Origin: Ralstonia condita
Lineage (GTDB): Bacteria > Pseudomonadota > Gammaproteobacteria > Burkholderiales > Burkholderiaceae
DNA: 64,000 nt
Direction of reading: 5' to 3'
Assembly: GCF_958405655.1 (NCBI RefSeq)
Contig: NZ_CATYWO010000002.1
Coordinates: forward strand, 248,001-312,000
Shown here: one piece after another, positions 51,764 through 61,413 of the stretch
How positions within the stretch are numbered: position 1 is the stretch's first letter
Layout: every line of letters starts with the position of its first letter
Notes under the pieces: model-generated
What the model was told of the DNA's origin: nothing
Seen by the model: the letters and a program-made list of their open reading frames with translations, nothing else
The model's database searches: none
Position numbers and translations under genes: made by a program

Positions 51764-52443
51764 CGATGCTCAACACCCTGCTCTTCGGCATCTACCCCTA
51801 CATCGCTGGCACGATCTTCCTGCTGGGCAGCCTGCTGCGTTTCGAGCGCGAACAATACACGTGGAAGAGCGACAGCTCGCAGTTGCTGCACACGGGCACG
51901 CTGCGTGTGGGCAACCTGCTGTTCCACGTGGGCATCCTTGGCCTGTTCTTCGGCCACCTTGCTGGCCTGCTCACGCCCGTGGCGGTGTGGGACGCACTGG
52001 GCGTGCCGCACAGCGTCAAGCAACTGGTGGCCATGACGGCCGGTGGCATCCTGGGCAGCCTGTGCCTGGTCGGGCTGCTCCTGCTGATCTATCGGCGCCT
52101 GTCGAGCCCACGCATCCGCGCCGTCACGCGCCCTGGCGACAAAGTCCTGCTGGCCTGGCTGCTCGTCACGCTGCTGCTCGGCCTCACGACCATCCTCACC
52201 TCCGCCGGCCACCTCGACGGGCACGTGATGGTGCTGCTGATGACCTGGGCCCAGCACATCGTCACGCTGCAAGCCGATGCCTCCAGCTACGTGGCCGCGG
52301 TGCCGCTGATCTTCAAGCTGCATCTGTTCATGGGGATGACGCTGTTCCTGATCTTCCCGTTCACGCGGCTGGTGCACGTCTGGAGCGGACTGGCCTCGGT
52401 CACCTACGTGGGCCGGGCATGGCAACTGGTGCGGGGGCGCTGA
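51760..52443 (+). CDS. narI: Nitrate reductase gamma (cytochrome b) subunit
   Basis: A 227-residue membrane subunit with five helices. His residues for two b-type hemes are visible in the second helix (LFHVGILGLFFGHLAG) and near the C-terminus (KLHLFMGM, RLVHVWS). It oxidises quinol, here plausibly ubiquinol, since ubiUVT lies nearby. It begins four bases inside narJ and mobB follows directly. Confidence 0.96.
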   Translation: MTMLNTLLFGIYPYIAGTIFLLGSLLRFEREQYTWKSDSSQLLHTGTLRVGNLLFHVGILGLFFGHLAGLLTPVAVWDALGVPHSVKQLVAMTAGGILGSLCLVGLLLLIYRRLSSPRIRAVTRPGDKVLLAWLLVTLLLGLTTILTSAGHLDGHVMVLLMTWAQHIVTLQADASSYVAAVPLIFKLHLFMGMTLFLIFPFTRLVHVWSGLASVTYVGRAWQLVRGR

Positions 52444-52444
52444 C

Positions 52445-52966
52445 ATGCCGACCTGCCAACGCGCCGTCTTCGGCATCACCGGCCGCTCGGGCAGCGGCAA
52501 GACCACGCTGATCGAGGCTGTGCTGCCGCTGCTGCGCGCACAGGGGCTGCGCGTGAACGTGATCAAACACAGCCACCATGTGCTCGCGCTGGAGCCCCCG
52601 GGCAAGGACAGCGCCCGCGTGCGTGCCGCCGGCGCCAGCGAGGTCATGGTGGCCTCGCCCTACCACTACGCCATCGTCCACACGCTGCACGATACGCCGG
52701 AACCCACGCTTGCCGAACTGCTGGCCCGCATGAGCCCGGCCGACATCACGCTGGTCGAGGGCTTCCGGCGCGAATCGATTCCGCGCATCGAGGTGCACCG
52801 CCCGGCACTCGGCAAGCCGCCGATGTATCCCGACGACGACAGCATTCTCGCCGTCGCAACCGATGCGCCGCTGGCGTTGGACCGCCCGTGCCTGTTTCTT
52901 GATCAGCCGCAAGGCGTGGCGGACTTCATCTGCCAGATACTCGAACACGACCTCCAGCCCGCATAG
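52445..52966 (+). CDS. mobB: Molybdopterin-guanine dinucleotide biosynthesis adaptor MobB
   Basis: A 173-residue P-loop GTPase of the MobB family with Walker A GRSGSGKTTLIE near residue 13 and IKHSHH near residue 43. It assists formation or insertion of the MGD cofactor used by NarG and by the formate dehydrogenase in this window. It starts one base after the narI stop, so it is the fifth gene of the nar operon, a useful but not universal arrangement. Confidence 0.93.
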   Translation: MPTCQRAVFGITGRSGSGKTTLIEAVLPLLRAQGLRVNVIKHSHHVLALEPPGKDSARVRAAGASEVMVASPYHYAIVHTLHDTPEPTLAELLARMSPADITLVEGFRRESIPRIEVHRPALGKPPMYPDDDSILAVATDAPLALDRPCLFLDQPQGVADFICQILEHDLQPA

Positions 52967-53027
52967 GGCCACCCCGACACGGCACCAAGCTGGCGGAGGA
53001 TGGCCGGGCTCCCATCGCGCCCCGATC

Positions 53028-54983
53028 ATGAACGCTCTCGCCACCTCGCACCTAGCCATGCAGCCGCCCGTGCGGCAACGCTTGTCGACGCGCATCGTGG
53101 CGGTATCGCTGACTGCGCTCGCCCTGGTGCTGGCGATGATCGGCGGAACGCTATGGCTGTCCTGGCAGCTCGAGGGCGCCGGCGCAGCCATCAACGACAC
53201 CGGCAGCCTGCGCATGCGCGCCAGCCAGATCGGCGTGGCCGTGCTGGAGGCGCGCAATGGCCACACCGGCATGCTCGCGCCCCAGGTCGATCACCTGGAC
53301 GCAACGCTCGCTTCCCTGAAAAAGGGCGATGCAAAGCGGCCGCTCTTTCTGCCCGCCGACACCGAGATCCGCCGCCAGTTTGACGCCGTCGGCACCGCCT
53401 GGCAGACACGGCTCAAACCCAGCATCGCCGCCGACATCGCCCAGCCGCCGGGCGCGCCTTCCATCTACCTCACCCACCTGCCGCATTTCATCGCCCAGGC
53501 AGACCAGCTCGTGCGCATGATCGAGCAGAGCAACGCGCACAAGACGACGCTGCTGAGGCTGTCGCAGTTCGCGTTGGCCGTGATGGCATGCGTGGGCACG
53601 CTGGCCATGATCTATCTGCTGTTCCTGTGGATCATCCTGCCCGTGATGCGTCTGCAGGAAGGGCTGCAGCGCATGGCCGCACATGAATTCGCGACGCGCC
53701 TGTCGGTGGACACCCGAGACGAGTTCGGCCTGCTGGCGCGCGGCTTCAATCGCATGGCCGAGGAGCTGCAGGGCCTGTACGCCGACCTCGCCTCGCGCGT
53801 CGCGCAGAAGACCCAGCAGCTTGCGGCCCAGAACCGCGAGTTGTCTGCGCTGTACGACATCACCGCCTTTCTCAACGTGTCGTCCGACATCGACGCGCTG
53901 TGCCAGGGCTTCCTGCAGCGGGTAGCCGATCAGTTCGGTGCTGCAGGGGGCAGCATTCGGGTCATGGACCCGGACGGCGAGCGCCTGCACCTGGTCGCCA
54001 CCGTGGGGCTGCCCGCCGATCTGGAGGAGGCGGAGCAATGCATGCGGGCCGATACCTGCCTCTGCGGCCAGGCCACGCAGCAGGACGTCGTGGTGGTGCA
54101 TGACTTCCGCCGCATGCGGCGCGAAGGGCCGACCGCCGCGCCCACGGCGCTGCCCTGCCAGCGCGAGGGCTACACGACCGTGGCCGTGTTCCGCATCATG
54201 ACGCAGCAGGCCGTGCTCGGCACCTTCTCGCTGCATCTGCGCGACAACCGGCAATTGCCGCCGAACGATCTGCGCCTGCTGGAAACGCTGGGGCAACATC
54301 TCGGCATCGCCCTGGAGAACCTGCGCCTGCAGGCCAAGGCCACGCAGCTGGCGGTGGTGGAAGAACGCAACCTCGTCGCGCAGGGGCTGCACGACAGCAT
54401 TGCGCAGGGGCTCAACTTCCTGAACCTGCAGGTGCAGATGCTGGACGCCGCCATGCGCGATGCCAATCTTGACGAAGCGCGCGAGATCGTTCCGCTCCTG
54501 CGCTGCGGTGTGGAAGAGAGCTACCAGGACGTGCGCGAACTGCTGTTGAACTTTCGCTCCAAGCTGGAGAGCGGCGAACTGCGCCCGGCGGTGGAACAGA
54601 CGCTGGCCCGCTTTGCGCAGCAAAGTGGCATCGTCCCCTCGCTGCACTACCACGAGGCCGGCGGCGCGCCACTGCCTGCCGACCAGCAGTTGCAAGTCCT
54701 GTTCATCCTGCAGGAGGCGCTGTCCAACGTGCGCAAGCACGCCATGGCCAGCCGCGTCGATGTCACCATCACCAATGGCCGCGACTTTGAGCTGCGCGTG
54801 CAGGACAACGGCCGCGGCTATGACGCCCGCGAAGTGGCCGAACGCACCCAGGCCCACGTCGGCCTGAACATCATGCGCGAGCGCGCCGCCTACCTGCTGG
54901 CGCAATTGCAACTGGAGGGCCGCCCCGGCCAGGGCGCCTCCGTCACCTTGCGGCTGCTCGAGCCACAGCGCCAAGCCGCCTGA
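53028..54983 (+). CDS. narX: Nitrate/nitrite sensor kinase NarX
   Basis: A 651-residue inner-membrane kinase. Two membrane segments lie at about 25-47 and 184-207, with a periplasmic sensor between. The nitrate P-box is recognisable as INDTGSLRMRASQI near residue 57. A HAMP domain, a GAF-like region with a cysteine cluster (CMRADTCLCG), a HisKA_3 helix with the phospho-accepting His in GLHDSIAQGL, and a HATPase domain (N-box LQEALSNVRKHA) follow. It pairs with narL 27 bases downstream. Confidence 0.94.
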   Translation: MNALATSHLAMQPPVRQRLSTRIVAVSLTALALVLAMIGGTLWLSWQLEGAGAAINDTGSLRMRASQIGVAVLEARNGHTGMLAPQVDHLDATLASLKKGDAKRPLFLPADTEIRRQFDAVGTAWQTRLKPSIAADIAQPPGAPSIYLTHLPHFIAQADQLVRMIEQSNAHKTTLLRLSQFALAVMACVGTLAMIYLLFLWIILPVMRLQEGLQRMAAHEFATRLSVDTRDEFGLLARGFNRMAEELQGLYADLASRVAQKTQQLAAQNRELSALYDITAFLNVSSDIDALCQGFLQRVADQFGAAGGSIRVMDPDGERLHLVATVGLPADLEEAEQCMRADTCLCGQATQQDVVVVHDFRRMRREGPTAAPTALPCQREGYTTVAVFRIMTQQAVLGTFSLHLRDNRQLPPNDLRLLETLGQHLGIALENLRLQAKATQLAVVEERNLVAQGLHDSIAQGLNFLNLQVQMLDAAMRDANLDEAREIVPLLRCGVEESYQDVRELLLNFRSKLESGELRPAVEQTLARFAQQSGIVPSLHYHEAGGAPLPADQQLQVLFILQEALSNVRKHAMASRVDVTITNGRDFELRVQDNGRGYDAREVAERTQAHVGLNIMRERAAYLLAQLQLEGRPGQGASVTLRLLEPQRQAA

Positions 54984-55010
54984 CCCGCTCATGCCTCCGG
55001 CCCCAGCATC

Positions 55011-55667
55011 ATGACCATTCGCATCCTGCTCATCGACGACCACACCCTGTTCCGCTCGGGTATCCGGCTCCTGCTGCAGCGCCAGTCCGACTTCGAGGTG
55101 GTGGACGAGGCCGCCGACGGCCTGGAAGGCATCAAGCTCGCCAAGCGGCATCAGCCCGACGTGATCCTGCTGGACCTGAACATGCCGGGCCTGTCGGGGC
55201 TGGAAACGCTTCAGCTACTGGTGCAGGACCTGCCCCTCGCGGCCGTCGTGGTGCTGACCGTTTCGGAAGAGGCAGACGAACTGAAAGCCGCGTTGCGCGA
55301 TGGCGCGCGCGGCTACCTGCTCAAGAACATCGAGGCCGAGACGCTGGTGGCCGGCATACGCCGCGCCGCAGCCGGTGAGCCCGTGATCTCCGACCGCATG
55401 ACGGCCAAGCTCGTCGCGCATTTCCGTGCCCCGGAAAAGGCGCCGCCCGCCGCCACCACGCCGATGCCCGACAGGCTGACACCGCGCGAGCGCGAGATCG
55501 TCAAGGGCCTGGCGCGTGGCGAAAGCAACAAGGAGATCGCGCGTACCCTCGACGTTGCCGAGAGCACCGTGAAGATCCACGTGCAGAACGTCCTCAAGAA
55601 GCTGAACCTGACGAGCCGGGTGCAAGTGGCTGTCTATGCGGTCGAGCACGGACTCAACGGCGGCTAG
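55011..55667 (+). CDS. narL: Nitrate/nitrite response regulator NarL
   Basis: A 218-residue NarL/FixJ-type regulator. The receiver phospho-acceptor is the Asp in VILLDLNMPG near residue 59; the C-terminal LuxR-type HTH reads LTPREREIVKGLARGESNKEIAR and VAESTVKIHVQNVLKKL. It is phosphorylated by NarX and should control nar and related genes. Same operon as narX. Confidence 0.95.
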   Translation: MTIRILLIDDHTLFRSGIRLLLQRQSDFEVVDEAADGLEGIKLAKRHQPDVILLDLNMPGLSGLETLQLLVQDLPLAAVVVLTVSEEADELKAALRDGARGYLLKNIEAETLVAGIRRAAAGEPVISDRMTAKLVAHFRAPEKAPPAATTPMPDRLTPREREIVKGLARGESNKEIARTLDVAESTVKIHVQNVLKKLNLTSRVQVAVYAVEHGLNGG

Positions 55668-55876
55668 TCAACGTCATCGCCTTCCACGCCAGGTGCGCAG
55701 AATCCACGCCCCGCAGCGACCACCGGAGCGGGTCGCGTGCGGCAAGCCATGGCGATGTGTGCGGCGCGGCACACCGGGGCCGTTGTGTGTTGATGCGACG
55801 GGCGGTATCGTGTCGCGGTTTCCCGTGCGCCTGACATCGGTCAGCACGCCGGCTCTCCGCATTCCCCTATCCGCCC

Positions 55877-57019
55877 GTGACCCATCTCCCCACTCTCAGT
55901 TGGACCGACGCCGGCTCCGAAACCGACGCCGAAACCCACCACACCGCGTTGTGGCGCTCGGAAGCCGGCAACCCGCCGCCCAAACGCGTCGTCATTGCGG
56001 ATGACCGCACCGCCGCCGATACCGCCTATCGCCTGGCATGCGAAGGCACCGCGCTGCTGTGGCATGGCGACTTCCAGAACGCACGCCAGCTGCTGCAAGC
56101 GATGTCGCGCCGCGCCGATCGCAAGCCACGCAAGACAGCCGAATCGGCCATCGACGCCTTCAACCTGCACCGCCAGGCGCAATCGCAGCGCGCGCGCACG
56201 CTGGGCATGCTGCTGATACCGCTCGATGCCGACTACACGGTCCCACTGCGTCGCGCCCCCGACGTGCGCGCAGCCTGCCGTGAGGCATATGGACCCAGCG
56301 ATGCGGCTTCGGTGGTCTCGCTGCGGGAACTCCTCGGTCTGATCGGCGCGCACGAATGGCGCAAGAAAGGCGTTGAAATCCCCGCCCTGGGTGGCGGGCG
56401 CATCCACCCGCATTACGGCGTGTTCTCGCCCGTGCGCGGCGAATACATCGACCTGGTGGCGAACGCGCCGTTGCCGTCGACAGCGCTGGCATTTGATATC
56501 GGTACCGGCACCGGCGTGCTCGCAGCCGTGCTCGCGAAACGGGGCGTCAAGCATATTGTCGCCACCGACCAGGACCCGCGCGCACTGGCGTGTGCCCGCG
56601 ACAATCTTGCACACCTCGGGCTCCAGTCGCAGGTGGAGGTGATCGAAGCCGATCTGTTTCCCGAAGGCCGCGCGCCTCTCATTGTCTGCAACCCGCCTTG
56701 GCTGCCAGCCCGGCCCAGCTCACCCATCGAACGCGCCGTCTATGATCCGGACAACCGCATGCTGCGCGGCTTTCTCGATGGCCTTGCCGCGCATCTGGAG
56801 CCTGCTGGCGAAGGTTGGCTGATCCTGTCGGACTTCGCCGAGCATCTCGGCTTGCGCACACGTGATGCACTGATGGCGATGATCGAGGCTGCAGGTCTGC
56901 AGGTCGTTGGCCGCGAAGACATCAAGCCGAAGCACCCGAAGGCGTCGGACCCGAACGATCCGCTCCACCAGGCCCGCGCTGCCGAGGTGACCTCGCTGTG
57001 GCGGCTCAAGGCACGCTAA
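55877..57019 (+). CDS. SAM-dependent methyltransferase, HemK/PrmC-like
   Basis: A 380-residue protein starting with GTG at 55877. The Rossmann-type SAM site is DIGTGTGVLAAVL near residue 212 and the catalytic-type NPPW motif is at VCNPPWLPA near residue 275. NPPW/NPPY motifs occur in enzymes that methylate a planar nitrogen (for example glutamine in PrmC or adenine/guanine in nucleic acids). The long N-terminal part (about 190 residues) is not recognised. Substrate unknown. Its end overlaps the convergent flavoprotein gene by 14 bases. Confidence 0.8.
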   Translation: MTHLPTLSWTDAGSETDAETHHTALWRSEAGNPPPKRVVIADDRTAADTAYRLACEGTALLWHGDFQNARQLLQAMSRRADRKPRKTAESAIDAFNLHRQAQSQRARTLGMLLIPLDADYTVPLRRAPDVRAACREAYGPSDAASVVSLRELLGLIGAHEWRKKGVEIPALGGGRIHPHYGVFSPVRGEYIDLVANAPLPSTALAFDIGTGTGVLAAVLAKRGVKHIVATDQDPRALACARDNLAHLGLQSQVEVIEADLFPEGRAPLIVCNPPWLPARPSSPIERAVYDPDNRMLRGFLDGLAAHLEPAGEGWLILSDFAEHLGLRTRDALMAMIEAAGLQVVGREDIKPKHPKASDPNDPLHQARAAEVTSLWRLKAR

Positions 57020-58274
57020 TGCCTTGCTGCCCCAGATAATCGAGCACGCCCTGTCCGGCGGCGGCGCCGCTTGCGAAACATGCAGTCAACAGATAGCCAC
57101 CGGTCGGCGCTTCCCAGTCGAGCATCTCGCCCGCGCAGAACACGCCAGGCAATCGCTCGATCATCAGCCTGGCATCCAGCGCCTCGAACGCGACTCCGCC
57201 CGCCGTGCTGATCGCTTCGTCGATGGGCCGGGGGCGCAGCAGCGTCAGCGGTAGCGCCTTGATGGCCCGAGCAAGCTGCGCAAGATCGGCAAACGCCTCT
57301 TTTGACAGGCACTCGCGCAGCAGCCCCAGCTTGACGCCGGTGATGTTCAGCTTGCTCTGCAGGTGGCTCGACATGGACCGCGCGCCGCGCGGCCGCATCA
57401 ATTCGGTGGCCACGCGCTGCGCGCTCCAACCGGGCGCCAGGTCCAGCCAGACCGTGACGGTGCCCGCCGCCGCCAGCGCATCGCGGATGGGCGCAGACAG
57501 CGCATAGATGAGGCTGCCCTCAATGCCCGTCTGCGTGACAACGCATTCGCCCTGGCGGAATTGCAGTGGGCCACCCTCGGCAGAAGGCAGGGCGATCGCC
57601 ACGGACTTGACCGGCTGCCCCGCAAAGCGCTCCTGAAAATGCGCACTCCACGATGCGTCGAACCCGCAGTTGGCCGGCTGAAGTGGCGCCACCTGAACCC
57701 CGCGCGCTTCGAGCAATGGCACCCACGCACCGTTGGAGCCCAGGCGCGGCCAACTGGCGCCGCCCATCGCCAGCACCACGGCATCGGCCTGCATGTATCG
57801 CTCGCCGTCGGGCGTTTCAAAGCGCAGCGCGCTGGCGTTCTGCGCGTCGCCCCAGCCAATCCATCGATGCCGCATATGCAGCTTCACGCCCGCTTCGCGC
57901 AGCCGGTGCAGCCATGCGCGCAACAACGGCGCCGCTTTCATTTCCGTGGGAAACACACGGCCCGAACTGCCGACGAACGTCTCGATGCCGAGCCCATGAA
58001 TCCATGCGCGCAATGCGTCGGGGCTGAAGTGTTCAATGAGCGGCGCCAGCGCATCGCGTCGCGTGCGATAGCGCCCGAGAAACGCATCGATCGGCTCCGC
58101 ATGCGTGATGTTCATGCCGCCAATACCGGCCAGCAGGAACTTTCGCCCGGCCGACGGCATGGCATCAAACACTTCGACACGGACCCCGTTGCGGGACAGG
58201 ACTTCCGCAGCCATCAAGCCGGCGGGGCCAGCGCCGATCACGGCAACCACGGGGGCGTTACGGGGTTCAGACAT
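57006..58274 (-). CDS. HI0933/BaiN-family NAD(P)/FAD-dependent oxidoreductase
   Basis: A 422-residue flavoprotein. The dinucleotide fold GAGPAGLMAAEVL is at the N-terminus, followed by GRKFLLAGIGGMNITH, and the C-terminal FAD contact region is CAGEMLDWEAPTGGYLL. The family is conserved but its physiological substrate is unclear. It is convergent with the methyltransferase at 55877 and divergent from the one at 58494. Confidence 0.88.
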   Translation of the reverse strand: MSEPRNAPVVAVIGAGPAGLMAAEVLSRNGVRVEVFDAMPSAGRKFLLAGIGGMNITHAEPIDAFLGRYRTRRDALAPLIEHFSPDALRAWIHGLGIETFVGSSGRVFPTEMKAAPLLRAWLHRLREAGVKLHMRHRWIGWGDAQNASALRFETPDGERYMQADAVVLAMGGASWPRLGSNGAWVPLLEARGVQVAPLQPANCGFDASWSAHFQERFAGQPVKSVAIALPSAEGGPLQFRQGECVVTQTGIEGSLIYALSAPIRDALAAAGTVTVWLDLAPGWSAQRVATELMRPRGARSMSSHLQSKLNITGVKLGLLRECLSKEAFADLAQLARAIKALPLTLLRPRPIDEAISTAGGVAFEALDARLMIERLPGVFCAGEMLDWEAPTGGYLLTACFASGAAAGQGVLDYLGQQGISVP

Positions 58275-58493
58275 ACAAGAGTGGGAAGACGTCGCGCGGG
58301 CCAGACAGGCGGGCCGCTATTGTTACATTGCCGCCTGGTGCGAGCAAACGAGGCGGGCCATGCAGCTGGCAGGCGGGTGACCCCGCCGTCGCCCGATCGG
58401 CTTTTCGGTAAACTGACGCGCTCATTCCCGATTTCCCTTGCGCTGCCGCACCTCGCGCTACCGGTGCGACACGCTGCCCAGGCTGTCCTGACG

Positions 58494-59330
58494 ATGTCCA
58501 ACAAGACCCACGAAATCCGCCCCAACCAGTCGATCGAGCTGCTCAAGGAACTGCACATCCTGACGCGCGACGGCAAGATGAACCAGGACAGCCGCCGCAA
58601 GCTCAAGCAGGTCTATCACCTGTTCCAGTTCATCGAGCCGCTGATGGCCGACGTGCAGCAGACCAAGGGGCATGTCACGCTGGTCGACCACGGCGCGGGC
58701 AAGTCGTACCTCGGCTTCATCCTGTACGACCTGTTCTGCAAGGAACAGCCCGGCGATGGCACCTCGCACATCTACGGCATTGAAACGCGCGAAGAGCTGG
58801 TCGAAAAGTCCACCGAACTCGCGGCGCGGCTGGGCTTCAGGGGGATGTCGTTCCTGAACCTGTCGGTGGCGGAGTCCATCACCTCGGATCGTCTCCCGCC
58901 CACCATCGACATCGTGACCGCGCTGCATGCCTGCAACACGGCCACCGACGATGCGATCCGTTTCGCGCTAGAAAAGCACGCGCAGTACATCGTACTGGTG
59001 CCTTGCTGTCAGGCGGAGGTGGCGGGCGTCCTGCGCAAGAACAAAAGCAAGTCGCTAGGCAATGCGCTGACGGAGATCTGGCGCCATCCACTACACACAC
59101 GTGAGTTCGGTAGCCAGGTCACGAACGTGCTGCGCTGCCTGCAGCTCGAGGCCCACGGCTATCAGGTCAGCGTGACCGAGCTGGTCGGGTGGGAACACTC
59201 GATGAAGAACGAGCTGATCATCGCCCAGTACAAGGACCTGCCCCGCCGGCGCGCGACGGAGCGGCTGAACGAGGTCATCAATACGCTCGGCCTGGAAGAG
59301 CTGCACGAACGCTTCTTTGCGCCGGCCTGA
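58494..59330 (+). CDS. Class I SAM-dependent methyltransferase (METTL25/RRNAD1-like)
   Basis: A 278-residue protein with a SAM-binding region VDHGAGKSYLGFILYD near residue 65 and IYGIETREELVEKS following it; ALHACNTATDDAI and VPCCQAE are typical of this poorly studied family. ATG at 58494 is the family start; the reading frame stays open far upstream (to 57363) on the strand opposite the flavoprotein gene, but that part is an antisense artefact. Substrate is unknown. Confidence 0.82.
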   Translation: MSNKTHEIRPNQSIELLKELHILTRDGKMNQDSRRKLKQVYHLFQFIEPLMADVQQTKGHVTLVDHGAGKSYLGFILYDLFCKEQPGDGTSHIYGIETREELVEKSTELAARLGFRGMSFLNLSVAESITSDRLPPTIDIVTALHACNTATDDAIRFALEKHAQYIVLVPCCQAEVAGVLRKNKSKSLGNALTEIWRHPLHTREFGSQVTNVLRCLQLEAHGYQVSVTELVGWEHSMKNELIIAQYKDLPRRRATERLNEVINTLGLEELHERFFAPA

Positions 59331-59378
59331 AGGCGAGCCTGCACAGGCGGCAGCATCCGGGCGGATGGGCCAGCGCGC

Positions 59379-60851
59379 CTATGCCGCGCGCACACCGTCC
59401 TGTTGCGTGCGCTTGTCTTCGTACATGGCGACGTCGGCCTCGCGCAATGCCTCTTCAAGACGCTCGCCTTCCTGGCATGTGGCGCAACCCATCGCGAAGC
59501 CGAGCGACGGCCCCGAATAGAACTGGTTATTGAGTTCCACCAGCTTGCGCAGGCTTTCCATCAGCGCTTCGCCATCCTGCGCATCGGCGCCCGGCATCAG
59601 CACGGCAAATTCGTCACCACCGATGCGGGCGGCATGGGCAGGCTTGTCGATGGCCTTGGCGAGCACTTCACCCGCGCGCCGCAGCAGCGCATCCCCCGCC
59701 GCGTGGCCCAGTTGGTCGTTGACGGTTTTCAGATCATTCAGGTCGATCATGATCACCGTGACCGGGAACGGCCCCTTGCGCTCGAGCCGGTTGACTTCGT
59801 CCACGTAGAAAGACCGGTTCTTCAGCTTTGTCAGCACGTCATGCTTGCCGAGATATTCCAGGTAGGACTCGGCCTTCTTGCGCGCGGTGATGTCCGTCAA
59901 TGCCAGCAGCACCATGTCCCAGTCCTGCTCGCGGCCGGGAAAGACGGAAAACTGCAGGTGGATGTTCAGCGGATTACCGTCCAGTGCGTAGTTGACGACC
60001 TCCCGCTGCTGGAACAGCCTGCCGTCCCACAGGTCGATCAGCTGCTCGCGGAAGTGTGAACGCATGTCGTCCCGAAAGACTTCGGACAGGCGGCCGAGCA
60101 GATCGCTGCGGCTGCGCGCCTTGAACATCTCCAGCGTGAAGCCGTTGACATCGAGCACCTGGATCTCCTGCATGCAGCGCTCGACAAACTCCGGATGCAC
60201 GTCAGTGAACGTGCGGAAATCGGAGATGCCCTGCATGCGGACCTCGTCCAGCAGCATCTTGATCGTGCTGAAGTTCTCGACCCACAGCGATACCGGCGCG
60301 TGCTCAAACACGCCTCGCGCATAGAGCTGGCTGGCGGCGGCACGACGGCGGGCGTCCTCCAGTTCGGTGATGTCGTCGACGGCCACGAGCACGCGGTCCC
60401 ACGGCTGGTGATGATCGGGCAGCAGTACGCCCTTGAGCAGGATGTCGAGTCGGCGGCCGTCGAGCGTGTAATTCACGCTGCGGCTTTCAAACGAGGGGCT
60501 GCCCGACCAGAGCTGTACAAGCTCGCCCACGTGGGCTTCGAGCATGTCGTCGCGCAGCACGTCGGCCAGACGCGCAGTGAGGGTTTCGGCATCCTGGGCG
60601 GCATACATGGCCAGCGTGCGACGGTTGACGCGCAGGACCTTGATGCAGGCCGAGCACGCCGCCACACGTGATACGTCCTCTTCCAGAAAGCGCTGCAGGT
60701 CGGTCACCCCTGCCGCGCGCCATTGGGCGAACAGTCGGTGCAGGTCGCTGTAATCCTCCAGCCAAAGCGAGGTGGGGGTGACATCGAAGAAGTCGATCAG
60801 GTCGACTCCCACGGCAGCAGGGCTGCTGACGCTATCGGACGCGGATTGCAT
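59379..60851 (-). CDS. Diguanylate cyclase with two tandem PAS-like sensor domains
   Basis: A 490-residue protein. The GGDEF active site is intact (ARIGGDEFAVLMPG, near residue 420), with no RxxD inhibition site at the usual place before it. The first 310 residues are two related sensor units of about 150 residues: each has TPTSLWLEDY or APVSLWVENF, then RVNRRTLAMY or DVNGFTLEMF, RDDM, VNYTLDG or VNYALDG, and ends in DDITELEDA or TDITARKKA. No membrane segments are seen, so the protein is probably soluble. It should make cyclic di-GMP in response to a cytoplasmic signal. The start at 60851 lacks a strong ribosome binding site. Confidence 0.88.
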   Translation of the reverse strand: MQSASDSVSSPAAVGVDLIDFFDVTPTSLWLEDYSDLHRLFAQWRAAGVTDLQRFLEEDVSRVAACSACIKVLRVNRRTLAMYAAQDAETLTARLADVLRDDMLEAHVGELVQLWSGSPSFESRSVNYTLDGRRLDILLKGVLLPDHHQPWDRVLVAVDDITELEDARRRAAASQLYARGVFEHAPVSLWVENFSTIKMLLDEVRMQGISDFRTFTDVHPEFVERCMQEIQVLDVNGFTLEMFKARSRSDLLGRLSEVFRDDMRSHFREQLIDLWDGRLFQQREVVNYALDGNPLNIHLQFSVFPGREQDWDMVLLALTDITARKKAESYLEYLGKHDVLTKLKNRSFYVDEVNRLERKGPFPVTVIMIDLNDLKTVNDQLGHAAGDALLRRAGEVLAKAIDKPAHAARIGGDEFAVLMPGADAQDGEALMESLRKLVELNNQFYSGPSLGFAMGCATCQEGERLEEALREADVAMYEDKRTQQDGVRAA

Positions 60852-61413
60852 GAATCGCTCAAGAAAAAAACACTTCGTAACCCTGCGAGCGTACCGGCTT
60901 TGTGCAACGCCGCGCACCACACAACCCTCATCCGGAAGGATTACCCCTAAGCCAAGGAAGCCGAGGCCGCCATTGCGCCGCAATACGTCGAAAAACACTG
61001 CAAAAGTTCCCGGGCTCGATTTTGCGCAAGCACCGCGCATTTAGCTTTGCTTTATACGGCATTGTAATTTCGCCCAACCGATTATTAAGAGATTTTCACT
61101 CACCAGATTTTGCATTGCATTTTTTCAATACTCATTGAAGAAAGCGGCAGCTCGCCTGGAAAATGCACGGAAACTGGCCGGCGTAACGTCCAAAAACTCC
61201 AAAGACACCTCGAAAATCAGCCGCGCGCGAATTAAAAAACTTCGTCTCGATTCATCGGCCATTTCCTCCAGAATCCGTCCATCCCGTGCGTGGGCTGTGA
61301 TTTGCACCGCGCAACAAGCGGGGTATTCCTTATCTCGATTCTGCGGCCTGCCCCCTGATGTTTTTATTTTGAACTTCGGGCCGCCGATTCGTTTCCACCT
61401 CAGGAGAAATGCA
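60852..61413. other. Intergenic region with an AT-rich core
   Basis: A 562-base gap between divergent genes. The central part (about 61020-61140) is markedly AT-richer than the surroundings and contains T-rich and A-rich runs; the reading frame of the aminopeptidase stays open back to 61135, but lacks a ribosome binding site and coding character. It probably holds promoters for both neighbours. No specific site could be assigned. Confidence 0.6.

Noticed and set aside
53028..54983. A second response regulator partner for the kinase-like gene at 25616 in narL
   Set aside because: NarL lies beside its own kinase narX, 28 kb away from the histidine-less protein; there is no sequence evidence for pairing.
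57363..58493. Long N-terminal extension of the methyltransferase frame
   Set aside because: It is antisense to the flavoprotein gene, rich in Arg/Gly/His without any domain, and the family's own start is at 58494.
61135..61413. N-terminal extension of the aminopeptidase
   Set aside because: It would place the lipoprotein signal in the middle of the protein and has no ribosome binding site; AGGAG before 61414 fits.
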